Below, piece after piece: positions 35,126 through 48,290 of a stretch of 64,000 nucleotides of DNA. The stretch comes from Welwitschia mirabilis (Eukaryota; Gnetophyta; Gnetopsida; Welwitschiales): NCBI GenBank assembly GCA_051453625.1, contig JBOZIK010000001.1, positions 284,352,654 through 284,416,653 of the forward strand. The letters run 5' to 3'. A program made the position numbers and the translations under genes. Each line of letters starts with the position of its first letter. The first letter of the stretch is position 1. A model generated the notes under the pieces. It was not told the origin of the DNA. It saw nothing but the letters and a program-made list of their open reading frames with translations, and ran no database searches.

Positions 35126-36475
35126 TGCAGTTCTATAGTGATTTGGATTTAAACTAAGTTAAACACTTAGTTATCATTCTTTCATATGGATAATTAGGGT
35201 TGCTAAGGAAAAATTACATGAAATCTTGCTAACTTGCAAGTTACAAATTAAAAAAAAAAAAGAAAAAAGATAAATAAAAAGAAGAGATATGAGAGATGTT
35301 GTGAAACTTTGTAGGAAAAGTGAGAAGCTAGAAGGTTTCATGGGTTGCCCAATTTATCCTCCTATAAATCCTCACTTGACCATTCATAGCATTATCCTAA
35401 AATAAACTTTAGATAATAAGTGTAAAGTCTTGAGTTATGATGACATAGTCTCATTTACCGTTTAAATGTTGGTGAATTCAATTATCATTAATCTCATAAC
35501 CTTATAATAAAAATGGAAAGTACAAACTAACTATACGTAAGATCCATGAAATTACTAACTATGAATCAATTAAATTAATCAAATTCACTAAGGTAATCAA
35601 AGAAAAAATTAATAATGCATTAACACTTAAACATTTCTAGTATAAATTGAATTAAGAGTAGTAATAAAAAGAAAACAACTCCTTAATATTAAATCAGAAA
35701 AATATACATCACATCAAAGATTAAGAAAGCAGAAAGAACTCCTTAAGCTCCTTGAGAGTTAGTTCACTCATAAAAGAAGTACTCAGAAAGTCATTACACC
35801 TTAATGCTCCAAGGATTCCATGTTTTATCCAAAGAAAGGATGAATAAAATAAATGACTCAAGGTCCTTTTAAAGGTAAGCATGGATATGAGGAGTGGTTA
35901 CAAGCCTTTAGATTTTAGCATTACATGAGTAGTTACATAATGATAACATTAAGTACGGTATTTATCATCTATTTCATTAGGTAGAGATTCTTATGATGTA
36001 GCTAATACTTGGCTTCCAAATGCTAATGCCTCTGCAAATTACTACCATTGTCATGTGTCTCTACTATCATCCTACTTATCCATGCCAAATGTCATTACTA
36101 CGAGTCACTGTCATCATTGCCATGTGTCTTTAAGGATGGAGAGAATTTATAAGGTAAAATCTAATCAAGCCCATAACCCTAATTGACTAGATTTTACATG
36201 ACATTTTAGGAATGTGAAAATGGAAGTCATCTATCCCTATAAGATAGTGGTGCTGGTTGCCCTAGCAATCTTGGCATTTTAGGTTAGATTTTCTTCATAT
36301 TTTGCAGAGTTCTTCAAAATGTGATAATTACCTTACGAATGTCATGGGAAAGTGGCTAGTTTATAATTAATATTGTAAATCAATAGAAGACATGTTTTGT
36401 GATAAAATTAATTATATTAATATCTAAATTAGTTATTTAAGTTAATTGTTATGTTAATTTTTACGTGTTCATACA
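35126..36475 (-). repeat. 3' LTR of LARD-like copy 1
   Basis: Complete reference copy for this LTR. On the minus strand it starts TGTATGAACACGTAAAAATT after TTAGGGGA and ends ...AAATCACTATAGAACTGCA. It matches 40135-40713 (left part) and 44010-44703 (right part). Landmarks: ttgctaacttgcaagtta near 35220, agtactcagaaagtcattac near 35785, and catgtgtc blocks near 36055 and 36120. Confidence 0.75.
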
Positions 36476-39400
36476 TCCCCTAACCAGACATTTTCTAGTG
36501 CCTTAGCAAAATGTTGATAATGACATGGTTGACCATGGAAAATTTTTTAAATTAAAGTACTAAAGTTTAAAAAATGATACAATTTTAAAAAATTTTATAA
36601 CCAATTTTCTACAATTAAGGCATCAAAATTAAAAATTAAATGAAAAATGATGTAAAAACTAGATGTCATACCACCTAACCATAATTGAAGTTTGTTCTCA
36701 AATGTTTATAATAGAAAGTGTTTAAAACATTTGAGAACACAAGTTTAGAAAGATTTTGATAAGTCCTTTTATTGAAAACCATGTAGAATAATGTAACTAA
36801 GTTGTGAAAGAGGAAAATCTAACTAATGTAAAATGATTTTTATTTCTTCTTGAAAATTCTAAGCAAAAAGTAAAATCCTAAAAATTTTTATTTTTATGAG
36901 GTCGGGGTGAGGTGGAATGGATAATGCAGATAAACAATGATAATGGACTTAACCATTAATCAATGATTAAATGGGTAAACCTATCTAAGTTAATGGCCTT
37001 TAAATTTTAGTATTTTAAATAAACCTTGATATCAAATAAGCATATTTTTGATCAAGTAAATTATATGGATTTTAGTGAATTACTACAAATCCTAAGTATA
37101 AAAGGTAAAAGACAACAAAACACAAAAAGCCTTTAATTTTCATCTTTTTCTTCCCTTTATTATTCATTTCTACCAAGGTATCTATTCTTAGTTTAAGCCT
37201 TTGAATCAAATTAAACATCCAATGTTATAACATATACATATAATAGAATTAAGCATGTTGATGTGTAAAGGAATCAATGCTACATTACTAGTGAGTGTCT
37301 ATAGCCCTAATGAAATTGAACATGTTATAAAATAGATTATTAGAGCTACATTACCATCGAGCGTCTATAGCCTTAATGTAGTTAACTAAACCCAATTAAG
37401 TAATTAATGAGATGTGTGTGTGAAGAAGAGATATTTAATTTTCTTTCATTTATTTTCTTATATTTATTTTTTAATACACTAGAGGGGTCATTGGCTTATT
37501 ATCCTAGTCAAAACAAATCTTATTCCCATTAAAAGCTTTAGACTTAAGAAATATACACAAAGGTGGATTCCACCTTTTCAATTAAGTTTTCTTGAAATTA
37601 AAAACCTTAAGTAAATGTGCTCTTAACCATTATGCTCAAAATAAGTTTGACTCTTCATTAAAAACCTTATAAGTATCCTTAATTACAATCATTACTTAGG
37701 TGATAATAAGATCATTTATTATTGATTTGTATTTAAGGCCATCAACCTAAATCTCTAAGTCTTAAGAACTCGTAGATGAATGGTAGAGGTGGATGATTTA
37801 TTGATTTAGTATGATTGTTAGAAAATAGAAGGGGTTAATGAAGAAGCATAAGGAGATGAAATGAAATTCCTAAGTGAAAGGATTTAAGGCTATGATTGTA
37901 AAGATAGTAGTTCTTGCAAGGTTTTAAATGAAAGAGACCATCAAGTACACATGTTTTTAAGTCTTCTATTTTTTTCAAAATAAATCTATTCTAAAATAAA
38001 AATCTATCCTACAAGAAAAGTGTAATCTAAAAGCTAAAAATTCTTTAAAGTAATATGTATGTAAAGGCTCAAGTGTGAAACAAATATTAGTTAATTCAAA
38101 ACTTTACAAAGTATTTTGAACTGTAAGGGAATTGAAGTAAATCTTTATATAAGAGTTTATGAAATCCAAATGAACATTAGCACAAGTGAAAAACTTTATG
38201 CATTTAAGATTAGTAGTAGTTCATTCCTTAGCTTGTTTATCCTTAATCAACAACTCTTGCAAAACATCATTTTAGACAGAAGACAAAAATAAATTTGAAA
38301 TTTCTTGACAAGAAAAATATTCATTAGAAGAATTAAGGTGTTTGAAAGTTGGTTCTAATTCTATAGAAGTTTTTTCTGCTTTACTACTACAAGTGTCATA
38401 CTTAGTAAAAGGTGAAGATGAAACGATTAACTCATGGAGTTGTTAAGAGAAATTCTCATAGGATGAATCAAGTTTAATGTTCTTTTCTTATTAAGATTAC
38501 TAATGGACTCATGTAATTTCTTAAATAATAATGGTTACAAGTAAATGTTCTTTTTGTTGATATCACTTCATGGCTCATCTATCTTTGTACACCTCTCTAA
38601 GGTATAGTCTAACTCACATGTTTGTTTACCTTTTAATTCATCCTCTAATGTATTTAACCCTACTTAAAAATATAGATTTCTCATGCATAATTGATTATTA
38701 ACTTATGCATTTTTAAACTTAAAATCCTCATGAATTTCTTCATTCATTTCTTTTTTATTCTTAATGGATGTGACTTGAGTATCATTAGTTTCACTATCCT
38801 TAATTCTTTTAAAATTTTTAGAGCTCTTAGATTTGTGAATTAGAGGAATATCTCCTTTTTGTTAGTTGAGGATTTCCATGATTTATGCATTATTCTGGGC
38901 TATTTATTAGAGGATTTGGATTTGGCTTTAGAAAATTTGCTCAAGATTACTTAGGAAGGAGGAGTGTTATTCAAAAATTCTTTCATGATCTTATTTGATT
39001 TGGTTTTGAGCATCCATGAAAGTTTTTATTCTCTTTTTAAATGAAGTGAATGGAGACTAGTATTAAATAAAAGATGATGAATGGTAGTGATTAAAAGAAT
39101 TATGAGGTCTAATAAAAGATATGGAATTAAACTCTTGAACATATAATGTTTTAAATTTGGAATAAGGAACTTGATGATCAAATGAATAAGGAAAGGAGGA
39201 TGAAGGGTATGGATTATTGTGATTATATTGGATGAAATTTCCTAAATTTTTCTTGGGCCAAATGTAATCTTCTATAGTTTTACATTGAACATGGTTAGAT
39301 GTGTTATAGGAATTATCATAGTTTCTATAGGTAAATTGGGGTTCTAAAAGTATTCCAAATGAATTTTGCACACAGCTCATGTTAAATTTTTAAGAAAATG

Positions 39401-40108
39401 AATTATAAAATTAACTATATGATTTATGTTTTCTAAAATTTCTAAGTTTTCAAAGAGGAATGATATTAGAAATGTTTTAATGATTTGAGAAAATGGGTTC
39501 TATAAAGTTTGAGAGAACTCTATGCAAAATGGCTAGTCATACCAGTCACAGAATTTAGTGGTGCTGGTATGGATGAGATTTTTAGTGTCAAAAAAACAAA
39601 AGAATTTTGCAAACATCTCAAAGATTGAACAATATTACAGGGTCACTGAAAAACCCAAATAGAAATAAAAATGGAAATGTATATGAATTTATGCTTAATA
39701 AAAATTAATTAAAATTTTTTAGATTTTTAGTTTTTTCTTAACAACAAGCTCATATAGAAAACCAAAATTAAAAACATAAAAAATTCAAATCACATAAAGC
39801 AAGTTATTTTTTAGTTTTCTTTCTTCTTAATTACAACTTAAAATAACACTCTAAAATCTACAACCAAATCATGTTAAAGAAAATAAACTAAAGAAAAAAT
39901 CAAAATCAAGCTAGTCTGGGTAGTACTAGTATGACCAATACTAACCACTAAAAAGAAAAATAGAAAAATAGAAAAAATAAAGGAAAAATGGACTAGTTTG
40001 AGTATCACTAGAAAGTACAAGTATACCTTAATGAAAAAATAAAGTATAACTAAAAACTTATAATAAAGAGAAGTTTAAGCTCTTTCTGAGTAGCTACCAT
40101 GCCATTGT
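36476..40108 (-). other. Interior of LARD-like copy 1
   Basis: Mostly without readable frames. The longest open part is 39063-39380 (105 codons, minus), rich in Asn, Tyr, Ser and Pro, with NHVQCKTIEDYIWPKKNLGN and a Y/S/P-rich region. Its position soon after the primer binding site would fit gag, but the family cannot be confirmed. A short direct repeat occurs at 37285-37315 and 37350-37380 (gctacattac then gtctatagcc). The noncoding leader near 39990-39890 is shared with copy 2. Confidence 0.5.
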
Positions 40109-40130
40109 CCCCCGCAATGGTGCCAAAATT
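40109..40130 (-). other. Primer binding site of LARD-like copy 1
   Basis: Minus strand reads TTTTGGCACCATTGCGGGGG just inside the LTR. It resembles the TTTGGCGCCGTTGCCGGGG site typical of many plant gypsy elements, with CpG positions changed to CA. It fixes the element's orientation. Confidence 0.75.
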
Positions 40131-40134
40131 TAAT

Positions 40135-40713
40135 TTCACTTCTATGGTAATCTAGGTTTAAAATAGGTTAAAAACTTACTCATTATTCTTCCAGATGATT
40201 GGGTTTGGCTAAGTAAAGATTAGACAAAATCTTGCTAACTTGTAAGTTATAAATTAAAGAAAAGAAAAAGGAAAATGAAAGAGATGAAAGATGTTGTGAA
40301 ACTTCATAGGGAAACTAGGAAGCAAGCTCGCTCCAACGATAGCCTGATTCATCCTCTTGCAAATCCTTACTTAATCATATGCAATATTATCCTAAAACAA
40401 ACTTCAGACCATTTATTGTAAAAGCTTGAGTTATGCTAACATAATATCATTCACTACTTGAGTATTGGTAAATGCGATTGTCATTGGTCCCATAGCCTTA
40501 TAATAAAAATGGAAAAGTATGAACTAAGTATGTGCAAGATTTATGAAATTACTAAGACTATGAACTAATTAACTTAATCAAATGCACTTGATTGAACAAA
40601 ATAAAACTTAATGATGTGTTAATACTTAAGAATTCCTAGTATAAATTAAATTGAGAGTAGAAATTTAAAAAAACAACTACTTAGTATTAAATTAAAAAAA
40701 TGTACATTACATT
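40135..40713 (-). repeat. 5' LTR of LARD-like copy 1, inner part
   Basis: Matches 35126-35708 closely, including ttgctaacttgtaagtta, ggaaaagta and cctagtataaatt blocks. The match ends near cattacattt, where the nested insertion begins. Confidence 0.75.
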
Positions 40714-42224
40714 TTAAAAAATGAATTTATCCAAAATCATCAAATAAGAAACTATAGGACTTAAGAATATGAACCCTATCAAACCAACATTTAAGATCTA
40801 TGTTCTATTTTAAGAAATGATTATTTAATGATGATTTTTCAATGATTCACCAATATAAGCTATAGTAAGAGTCACAAAAAAAAGAGTTTAATGATTCATA
40901 ACTAGGGTATCTTAACTCCTTTATAATATTTAAAACCTAATATCTTCTTTATAGTAAAAAGAATAATCTCCTCTTATTGATTTCAATCTTAGTTATTTTA
41001 CTAGTTTTGAGTAAATAATTTTCTTCAGTTTTTTCTTTATCCTTGCAATAACTTAATCTATAATCTTTAACACTAGCTTAGAATCCTATGATTACTTTAT
41101 TCTTGTTTTTAATTACATAAAATTATTTATTTCTAAAATTAATTAAATCATATTTCTGACAAAAAAAAGATCCTCTCAATGCTCTAATGATTACACTGGA
41201 TATGGACTAAACTATCTCATGATGTTCTGAACCTAGCTCACATATCACTTTAATGGGTGAACAACCCAACCCTTAGAACACTCTACTACACTAGATTATG
41301 AAAATACAACCTCAAAAAATTAAAATGTATTTTTTTTGAAAAGTAAGTCTTGATAAGGTTTGATTCAAGAGTTTTACAGGATTTAGCTACCTATTTTGTT
41401 CATTTTATAATGTCAAAACGTTCATGTTATTCAATTATTTCAAGAGTAAGCATTACATAATCTTTGAGGTCTTTAATTCTTTAAAAGAAATAATATAGAT
41501 CAGAATTATGTAATTGTATCATATATAGATACGAATTAAAATATCAACAAGTATACAGATTCAAATCTTTTTTTCCCCTAAAAAAGAAATATTTGATTTT
41601 GTAAAAATAAAAGATCCTAATATGAATTTTTTTTTTGCATTGAGCTCTTCAATTAATTGATGTAAAATTAGTTAGTCTACATTTATTTTCTTTTCAAATT
41701 ATTTTATCTACTTTTAAAGAATCAAACAAAAATCCATATGAGGTGTAAATATCATGTATGACTCTTTATCTTTGTTGTTATTCATTATTGTTTGACTTGA
41801 TAAACTAACTATAGTCTAATCTTTGGAAAAAATTTTAAAAAAGTAGAAGGTTTTATTATGTATTAGTATATAGGTTTAACTATCTATTATATAGAATGTC
41901 AAGTTTATCCTTTGATGGACCCTTTTAGTATACTAACAAATCAATTATTTGAATGAAAGTAAAAATTAAAGACCTTTCCTTTGTATTCTAATAAACTTGT
42001 TCCTCAATCTAAAGAATTCTCCTAGAAGTGATGTAGCACAGCTTGGATAGTGCAGTTTTGTTGGGTATGCATCATTAGCTTAGAAGGCTAGGGGTTATAA
42101 TAAACACTTTTGAAATGCCTCTAATTTAGAACGAAACATGAATTTTTCAATTCATTTGACTCCTTTATGAAATAGTTCGGTTGAGAATACAAGATAAATT
42201 ATCAAAAAGGATCTATTTGAGTTT

Positions 42225-42963
42225 AAGTAAGCACCCCAAGATACAAAAAGAGGTAGTGGTCCATTTCCATTTGGTTTTAGCATTGTTATTTCTTTTCACT
42301 TAGAAATAATAAAGATATTTCTTTCCACTAATCTGTGGTAAATAAGCCTTTCTCTAGCATAAGGGATAAAAAATATATAGATTTGTACCAATAGTTACAA
42401 TAATATAGAGGATGCAAGTTTTATCCAAATTTATCAGGCATAAAATATCTTTAGGTGGATTTTCAAATCCTCCATTAAATCCTAGGGCTCAATCCCAGAT
42501 AACTATTGGAAATGACAAAGCTAGAGTATAGTAGGAGTAGAGGGAATTTCTAGTCTCATGCAATGGATAGAAATTCTTAGTGATATCAAGTTGAAGTTTT
42601 TTTTTTGGATCTCTTTTGATCTATTGCCAAAAAATTTCCTAGGGCTATTTAATAAGATTTTTCTTCACTTAGTAAAAGATGATAAATTAGTTGTTCGTTT
42701 TTGATTTGCAGAGATCTATTCCTTGAGTCCCTTCTAAATGCTTTTCTCACCTAAACCATTCTAAGTTTGGAGGACACAAGAGCAAGTTTGCTACTAGGCA
42801 TTGCATTTTAAAGTGTAAAGTGGCCTATGTCCATTAAGTTTTCAACATTTCTATTTATTTTACTTAGGAACAACAAAGATAGCGTTTTCCACTTATTTGT
42901 GGCTAACAAACCTTCCCCTAGTACATAGGCTAAAAGAATCTATAGATTTTTCTAATAGAAGGA
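42225..42963. repeat. Diverged direct repeat inside the nested insertion
   Basis: The segment at about 42240-42410 recurs at about 42805-42963, offset about 560 bases. Shared pattern: ggtccatttccatt / ggcctatgtccatt, then an attttacttag-aa-aa-aaaga block, ttccactaatctgtgg / ttccacttatttgtgg, and ...tctatagattt. Unit function is unknown. Confidence 0.55.
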
Positions 42964-42969
42964 GATACC

Positions 42970-43260
42970 TAAGGGAGGAAAAAAAAAAAAGAGATAAAAA
43001 AGGAAGAAAAATATTAGGGGAAAATAGTAGTCCAATAGAAAAGAAATGATGAAAAAGGTAAGAAAAAGAATTGAAAAGGGACAAAAAAGAATAAAAACAA
43101 AAACAAAGGGAAGAAAAACAATTGTAAAGGGAGATAAAAAATGAAAACAATAAATTTGAAAAAAAAAAGAAAAAGAGCTAAAAATAGATCTAATAAAAAG
43201 TGAAAATGAACAAATAAAATTTGAGCAAAGAAAAAAATAGAAATTTTCCAAAAGTTGAAA
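42970..43260. repeat. Purine-rich low-complexity tract
   Basis: About 290 bases of the plus strand consist almost entirely of A and G (for example aaaaaaaaaaaagagataaaaaagg), with few C. The Phe/Leu/Ser-rich open frames on the opposite strand at 42893-43251 simply translate this pyrimidine run. Confidence 0.8.
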
Positions 43261-44009
43261 AAAATTAAAGCTTTTGAAGTGGCCTCTTTTTTTATTTAAT
43301 CATTAGAGATGAAATCGATGAGTTTTTAAGAGACCTCATTTTGATTAGATACCTTTCATAAAAGATAGTATTTTCCAATACTTCTTTAGTCTATGTTATA
43401 GAGATGAAAATGAAAGACTTAGTTTTATAATGTTTCCAACTAGATGTTCCTTAAATGAAAATTTCAAAGAATCAAACAATTTAGTTTTTAATTAATTCAT
43501 TTAATTTTTTTTAATTTAGGGAAACAACACCTTATTTCTCTTCTTCTTTAGGCATTAGAATACATTCTTAACTTCATCCAAAACTTTTCATTCAAATGTT
43601 TATCTGTGTTGGATTGATGATGCTAGTTTTTTATAGCTTTTAAGTCCTACATTTACTTGGGTCAAAATGTAAGGTTAACTTTCTTAAATGAATAGAATAA
43701 AATTGGTCATGGTTGATGTAAGTTTAATGAAGTGTGAGGAAAGAAGTAAAAGCAAAAAGGTTGAGATAAAGGGCCATGACCCCATGAGGAAAAGCTAATC
43801 TTAAAAAACCCAATTTCAGTTAGGATTGTAGATTGGAATTCACCTACATAAAGCAAGAATTCTTAGTAATTACTTATAAATCATATGGCAATGAATTCAT
43901 TATTGGGTTTTGTCCATATTAGTTATCACATTATAGGTGCTAGCCATGTTTGAGGTCTTTACCTTAATCATAAAGAGGATAATGACAAAGGTAGGGTTAG
44001 TTGTTGGGA

Positions 44010-44703
44010 TGAAGTACTCAGAAGGCCATTACACCTTAATGCTCCAAAGGTTTTGTGCTTCACTCAAATAAAGAATGAATATAATAAAGGACTCAAGACC
44101 CTTTTATATATGAGCATGGGGGTGGGGGCTGTTTGGCTTGTAACATTAGGTAAGTGGTTAGATGATGATGACATTGGGTAAGGAATTTGTCATATTTTCC
44201 ATTAGATAAAGATTCTTATGGTGCAGTTAATACTTGGCTTCTAGATGTTGATGCTTTTGCTAACTACTATCATTACCATGTGCCTTTATCATCATCCAAC
44301 TTAGCCCTACTAAATGTCATTAGTGTGAGTCAACATGATCACCGTCATGTGTTGTCAAGAATGAAGAAAATTTAATGGGTAAAATCTGATCAAGCTCAGA
44401 ACTCCAATTGATTAAAGTTTGTATGACATGTTAAGAACATGAAAATAGAAGTGATCTACCATCATAGACCAGCAGTGCTAGTAGTCCTAACCAGTGATGC
44501 CAGTGTTTTAAATTGAATTTTCTTCATATTTTACAAAGTTCTTCAAAATATGATAATTTGCCTAAAAATGTCATGGGAAAGCAATAAGTGCATAATTAAT
44601 ATTGAAAATTAATAGAAGACTTGTTTTGTAATAAAATTTCTATTAATATAAATTGATCATTTATCTTGATTATAATGTTAATTTGTACATGTTAATAAAC
44701 TCA
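44010..44703 (-). repeat. 5' LTR of LARD-like copy 1, outer part
   Basis: Matches 35780-36475: gaagtactcagaaggccatt, cttcttatgatgcagttaatacttggctt-type block near 44215, catgggaaagcaataagtgc near 44570. On the minus strand it starts TGAGTTTATTAACATGTAC. The 62-codon open frame at 44187-44375 is incidental. Confidence 0.75.
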
Positions 44704-44839
44704 TCCCTAATTACTTTAAATAAAAATGATAACTACAATAGAAAAGAAGTATTGAAATAGACCTAAAAACTTAGGTACATTATTAATATGATTTAACCCA
44801 AGATAAATAATATTTTTGATGTGATTCAACCTAATCTTG

Positions 44840-44852
44840 AGATTTGATACCA
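44840..44852 (-). other. Met-type primer binding site-like sequence beside repeat D
   Basis: Minus strand reads TGGTATCAAATCT, close to TGGTATCAGAGCC, the initiator-Met site of plant LTR elements. One base separates it from the TG start of repeat D at 44854. That placement makes repeat D a probable 5' LTR of a minus-strand element; only about 150 bases of its interior remain before the LARD-like copy. Confidence 0.5.
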
Positions 44853-44853
44853 T

Positions 44854-45015
44854 TGTGTAATATTACAATTTAAATTATCCTTATTAAGTTTTTTTTAATT
44901 TTAGAGTTAATTACATAAAAGACTTAATAGAATCTAAGATTAAAATTTTCTTATAATCTATCATGAGATGATTTAGAATATATATTTTGAAAAATAAGTA
45001 TATAATTATGATATA
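44854..45015 (-). repeat. LTR-like dispersed repeat, family D, copy 2
   Basis: Begins TGTGTAATATTACAATTT and contains agttaattacataaaagact then tcttataatctatcatgaga and gatttagaat, shared with 26879-27047. The outer end is not defined, so the LTR may extend well beyond. Confidence 0.5.
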
Positions 45016-48000
45016 TAAGATTCAAATTAAAAGTAAAGAATCTCATTCTTTTAAAAGGAGTATGTAAGCAAGACTAAAGCTATAAGGATTAGTTACTAAA
45101 TAAGAACTTTTAGTTACTAAATAAGGATTTAAAAAATAAAATATTTAAAGTCAAATTCAATCTTATATAAGGGAACAGGGTTCCTTTAATAATACCATAG
45201 AGCAGGAAGAATGTCAACATGTTACAATCAATCATAATTTCAACTATCTAAAAGATTATAATAATTACATGATGGTTGTAACTCATTTTAATTATAAATA
45301 TCTACTAACATAAAAAATAAGATAGCTTATTAACTATGAAAGGCATCAATAACAAAAGAAATAAAACATAGAACCATGTAGAAAAATATGAATAATAATA
45401 AAAAATATTTAAAGTTAAAAACTACTATCAAAGTTTGATCTCCCATTTTAGATAAATACTACCAATAGATACAAAAGAATCTAAAACATATAAGATCAAT
45501 ACAGCCTCAACTTCATTTATCAGAGGACTGATCTTTTAGCCAAAAAGGCTTAAGCACCTATGTATCTTCCAACACAAATACAAAAAATGATTTAATCACT
45601 TGATAATACAATTTACTATTCTATAAAGAGGACATAAGTATATATAACTCTAGACATACCACTATTCAAGGATAGATGTTATAATATAATGTTTCTAATT
45701 AAGAGGCATAACTTATGCTATTAATGCCATATATTTTTTAATAAAACACATCCTTGGAATATTTAAAGTATAACTATGTTCATAACTTAACATGGATTAT
45801 TTCTTCAAAGTTTAGCTCTTACCTCTAATGCATCATTGAAATAGTGAACTAGGATATTATAGCATGATCATAGAGCTTCTTGGAATAGTTAAAAAAAGGA
45901 CCTAACATATTTTGCATTTTGATATTTTTAATACATTCAAGTTAACTTATAGAAAAATATAAAAAATATATTTTACTTATTTAGGATCTTAACATGATTT
46001 CATAGGCAAAGACTAATAAGTATCAATATTAAGATGAAAAAGTAAGCATGATTAAGGGATTAAAATGCAAAAAGCTATATCTTAACAAACCTTCCAACTA
46101 GCTTATTGATAGTTTATTAGTAATAAAAGTAAAAAGTCTCACAAATGAGATTTATGCATTATTAATAAAAAACTAGAAACATGCTGAAAATCTATCATGA
46201 TCATGTGAAAAGATGATAATCTGCTATATGAATCAAGTGTAAAATGGTTTAGACTACTTATAATGGCATGTGATATATTGTATAATAAATCACATATAAA
46301 TTATAAACTAGAACAAGTAAATGAGTCATTAATAAAATAACATAAATAGATGTGTAGATAATTATCAAGTATTAAAAAAATTTAAAATTTCAAAAAATAA
46401 ATATTATGAAATCATGCATGTTTTAATATTTTTAGTTTTAATATCTAAGTAGGCCATTCTAAAGGCTTATAGCAATTTTGTCAATGGTGCAACAAGAACT
46501 CATAGATCTCATTATTCTAATAGTAAATATTAAATTTCATTTTTAATGATCATGAAGAAACTAACATTTTTATTAAAAATTTCCTAATACAATACCCTTC
46601 AATCAAATATGAGTGATGTTCTCATGTGAAATGGCAAAAATAATGCTTAAAGTAGAATAAATGTAGATGACATCATATATTGGGTGATATAATAGCCTAT
46701 AAAATAGGCATATAATTCTTTTAAGAGTAAATAATACATATTATAAAATAATTGAATGGATGAAATATTTGCATAAGTAGGGTACACACATATAAAGAGG
46801 TAAATTAAAGAGAAAAGGATAGGAAATAAATCCACCCATGATCACTAGAAAACCTAGGAAAAGGGTTGCTAGCATAGCTAAAAATGGTTTTCACATTCCT
46901 TTAGTGAGATGATTAATTAATGTTGGCATGATGATCAAACTTGATTTGTAGGTCGTTCAAAAATTAGAAAAAATTATTCTAACTTCATGTTCCTTTAGAA
47001 GACTAATAAGTCATGCCATGATAAAAGAACTAGTGGGAATGGTAGTTTGAAGGTTGATGGAGTTAAGCTTCTTCAAATAGCTTATGTGGGATTTGAATTA
47101 CCACAAATTTAGATTAAAAACTATAAAATCATGAAAAATGAGGTATCTATTTTTTTAAAATTTTTTATAGAGTGGAAAACCTAATGGAGTCTTACTTTTT
47201 TAGGGTTTTAGTATGTTATGTTTTAACTAAGATTTAATCTCTCCTTAACTTTTAAGATACATTTGTTAATAGCTTAGTACTTAATGACATGACTAGATGC
47301 TAAACATAATTTCAAAGAAATCCTTCTATTTGATCCTAGTCATCCAAATAAGACACTTATGATGTTGTCAATTAGGATATAGTTCCTAATTTTCCTAAGG
47401 AAAAAAAGGTTCTTCATGCATAAGAATAAAAATAAAAATAAAGAAAAATGGATATAGGACTTATTATCCTAATTAATTTAAATAACTTTACTTATTATAG
47501 GCCTATATGGCTAAGACTTCAAACTAGCTTCAATAAGATATAATCATGATTAATGTATACATATACATATATATTAATCTTATTCAATTGTGTCACATAC
47601 TTAAGCCCAAAAATGACATGAAAGACTAGTTGTCTCAAGGGAAATGAAAAACCCCTTAAATTTTGTCCACCTTTCTTATGTTTGTATCATTAATACATTT
47701 ATGTATCCATAAAAATCCATTATGTCATGTTATGTCTCTTATGTAATTCATTAGAACTTCCTAGATAAAATAAAGCTATATGATTCTTTTATTATCATGA
47801 TTCTAGTAGATAATATTGGTTATACATACATCTTATAACTTAGTGGTATTATTTGATTTTACATAAGAAGCTATAATTTAAAAAATTCGTACTCTAGTGA
47901 AATAAATGTAAGCTATGTTTTATTTCTCTATATCTTTCTCACTCTTTATGTATGTATCTTTGTGAATATATCACTTACATACTTACCATTATGAACTTAC

Positions 48001-48132
48001 ACAATATTATTTTCTTATATTTACACAAAATAAAGAAGTTAACAAATTTGGACAAAGAAATAATTGTATAGATATTTTTATAAAATTACATATTATCAAG
48101 TAATCCAAGAAATGTAAATTGTAGAAACATAT
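45016..48132. other. AT-rich stretch, nothing identified
   Basis: No frame above about 62 codons and no family motif on either strand. The block at 46840-47110 is somewhat less AT-rich but could not be assigned. Confidence 0.5.
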
Positions 48133-48290
48133 TTCGTAACCCTTAAAATTATTTATGTTTAGAGTTAAATTACATAAATGTTAATTTTTATCTTAATCTA
48201 TGAAATATTTAGAATAGAGTATGTCATTATTCAACTTTAATTTAATGCATGAAATACATTTAAAAAACTATTTATTCTAGAGAACATAAA
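48133..48290. repeat. LTR-like dispersed repeat, family D, copy 3
   Basis: Weaker member: cgtaacccttaaaattattt, then agagttaaattacataaatg and atctatgaaatatttagaat. Assignment rests on these three blocks in the same order and spacing as copies 1 and 2. Confidence 0.35.

Larger units (their letters stand above)
40714..44009. mobile_element. Nested insertion of unknown type within the LTR
   Basis: About 3.3 kb separates the two parts of the 5' LTR; about 70 bases of LTR present in the other copy are missing or unrecognisable at the junction. No transposase, RT or terminal repeat was recognised. It holds an internal direct repeat (about 42225-42410 with 42790-42963) and a very purine-rich tract (42970-43260). 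No clear target duplication. Confidence 0.5.
35126..44703 (-). mobile_element. LARD-like gypsy-type LTR element, copy 1, with nested insertion
   Basis: LTRs of about 1.3 kb enclose a 3.66 kb interior. The strand is set by a primer binding site directly inside the high-coordinate LTR. The interior has no readable pol and is homologous, in reverse orientation, to the interior at 55271-59001: shared landmarks are the leader (minus strand 40020-39890 with 55370-55500) and the block at 37240-37500 with 58070-58350. Long LTRs plus a mostly noncoding interior of about 3.5 kb fit the LARD class. The 5' LTR is split by a foreign segment of about 3.3 kb. Confidence 0.7.

Noticed and set aside
37285-37380. 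Start of a satellite array (gctacattac ... gtctatagcc repeated twice)
   Set aside because: Only two units occur, and the same pair is present in the other LARD-like copy, so it is part of that element's interior.
42893-43251. Two Phe/Leu/Ser-rich membrane-protein-like frames (85 and 99 codons)
   Set aside because: They are translations of a pyrimidine-rich tract complementary to an A/G run; overlapping frames both stay open for the same compositional reason.
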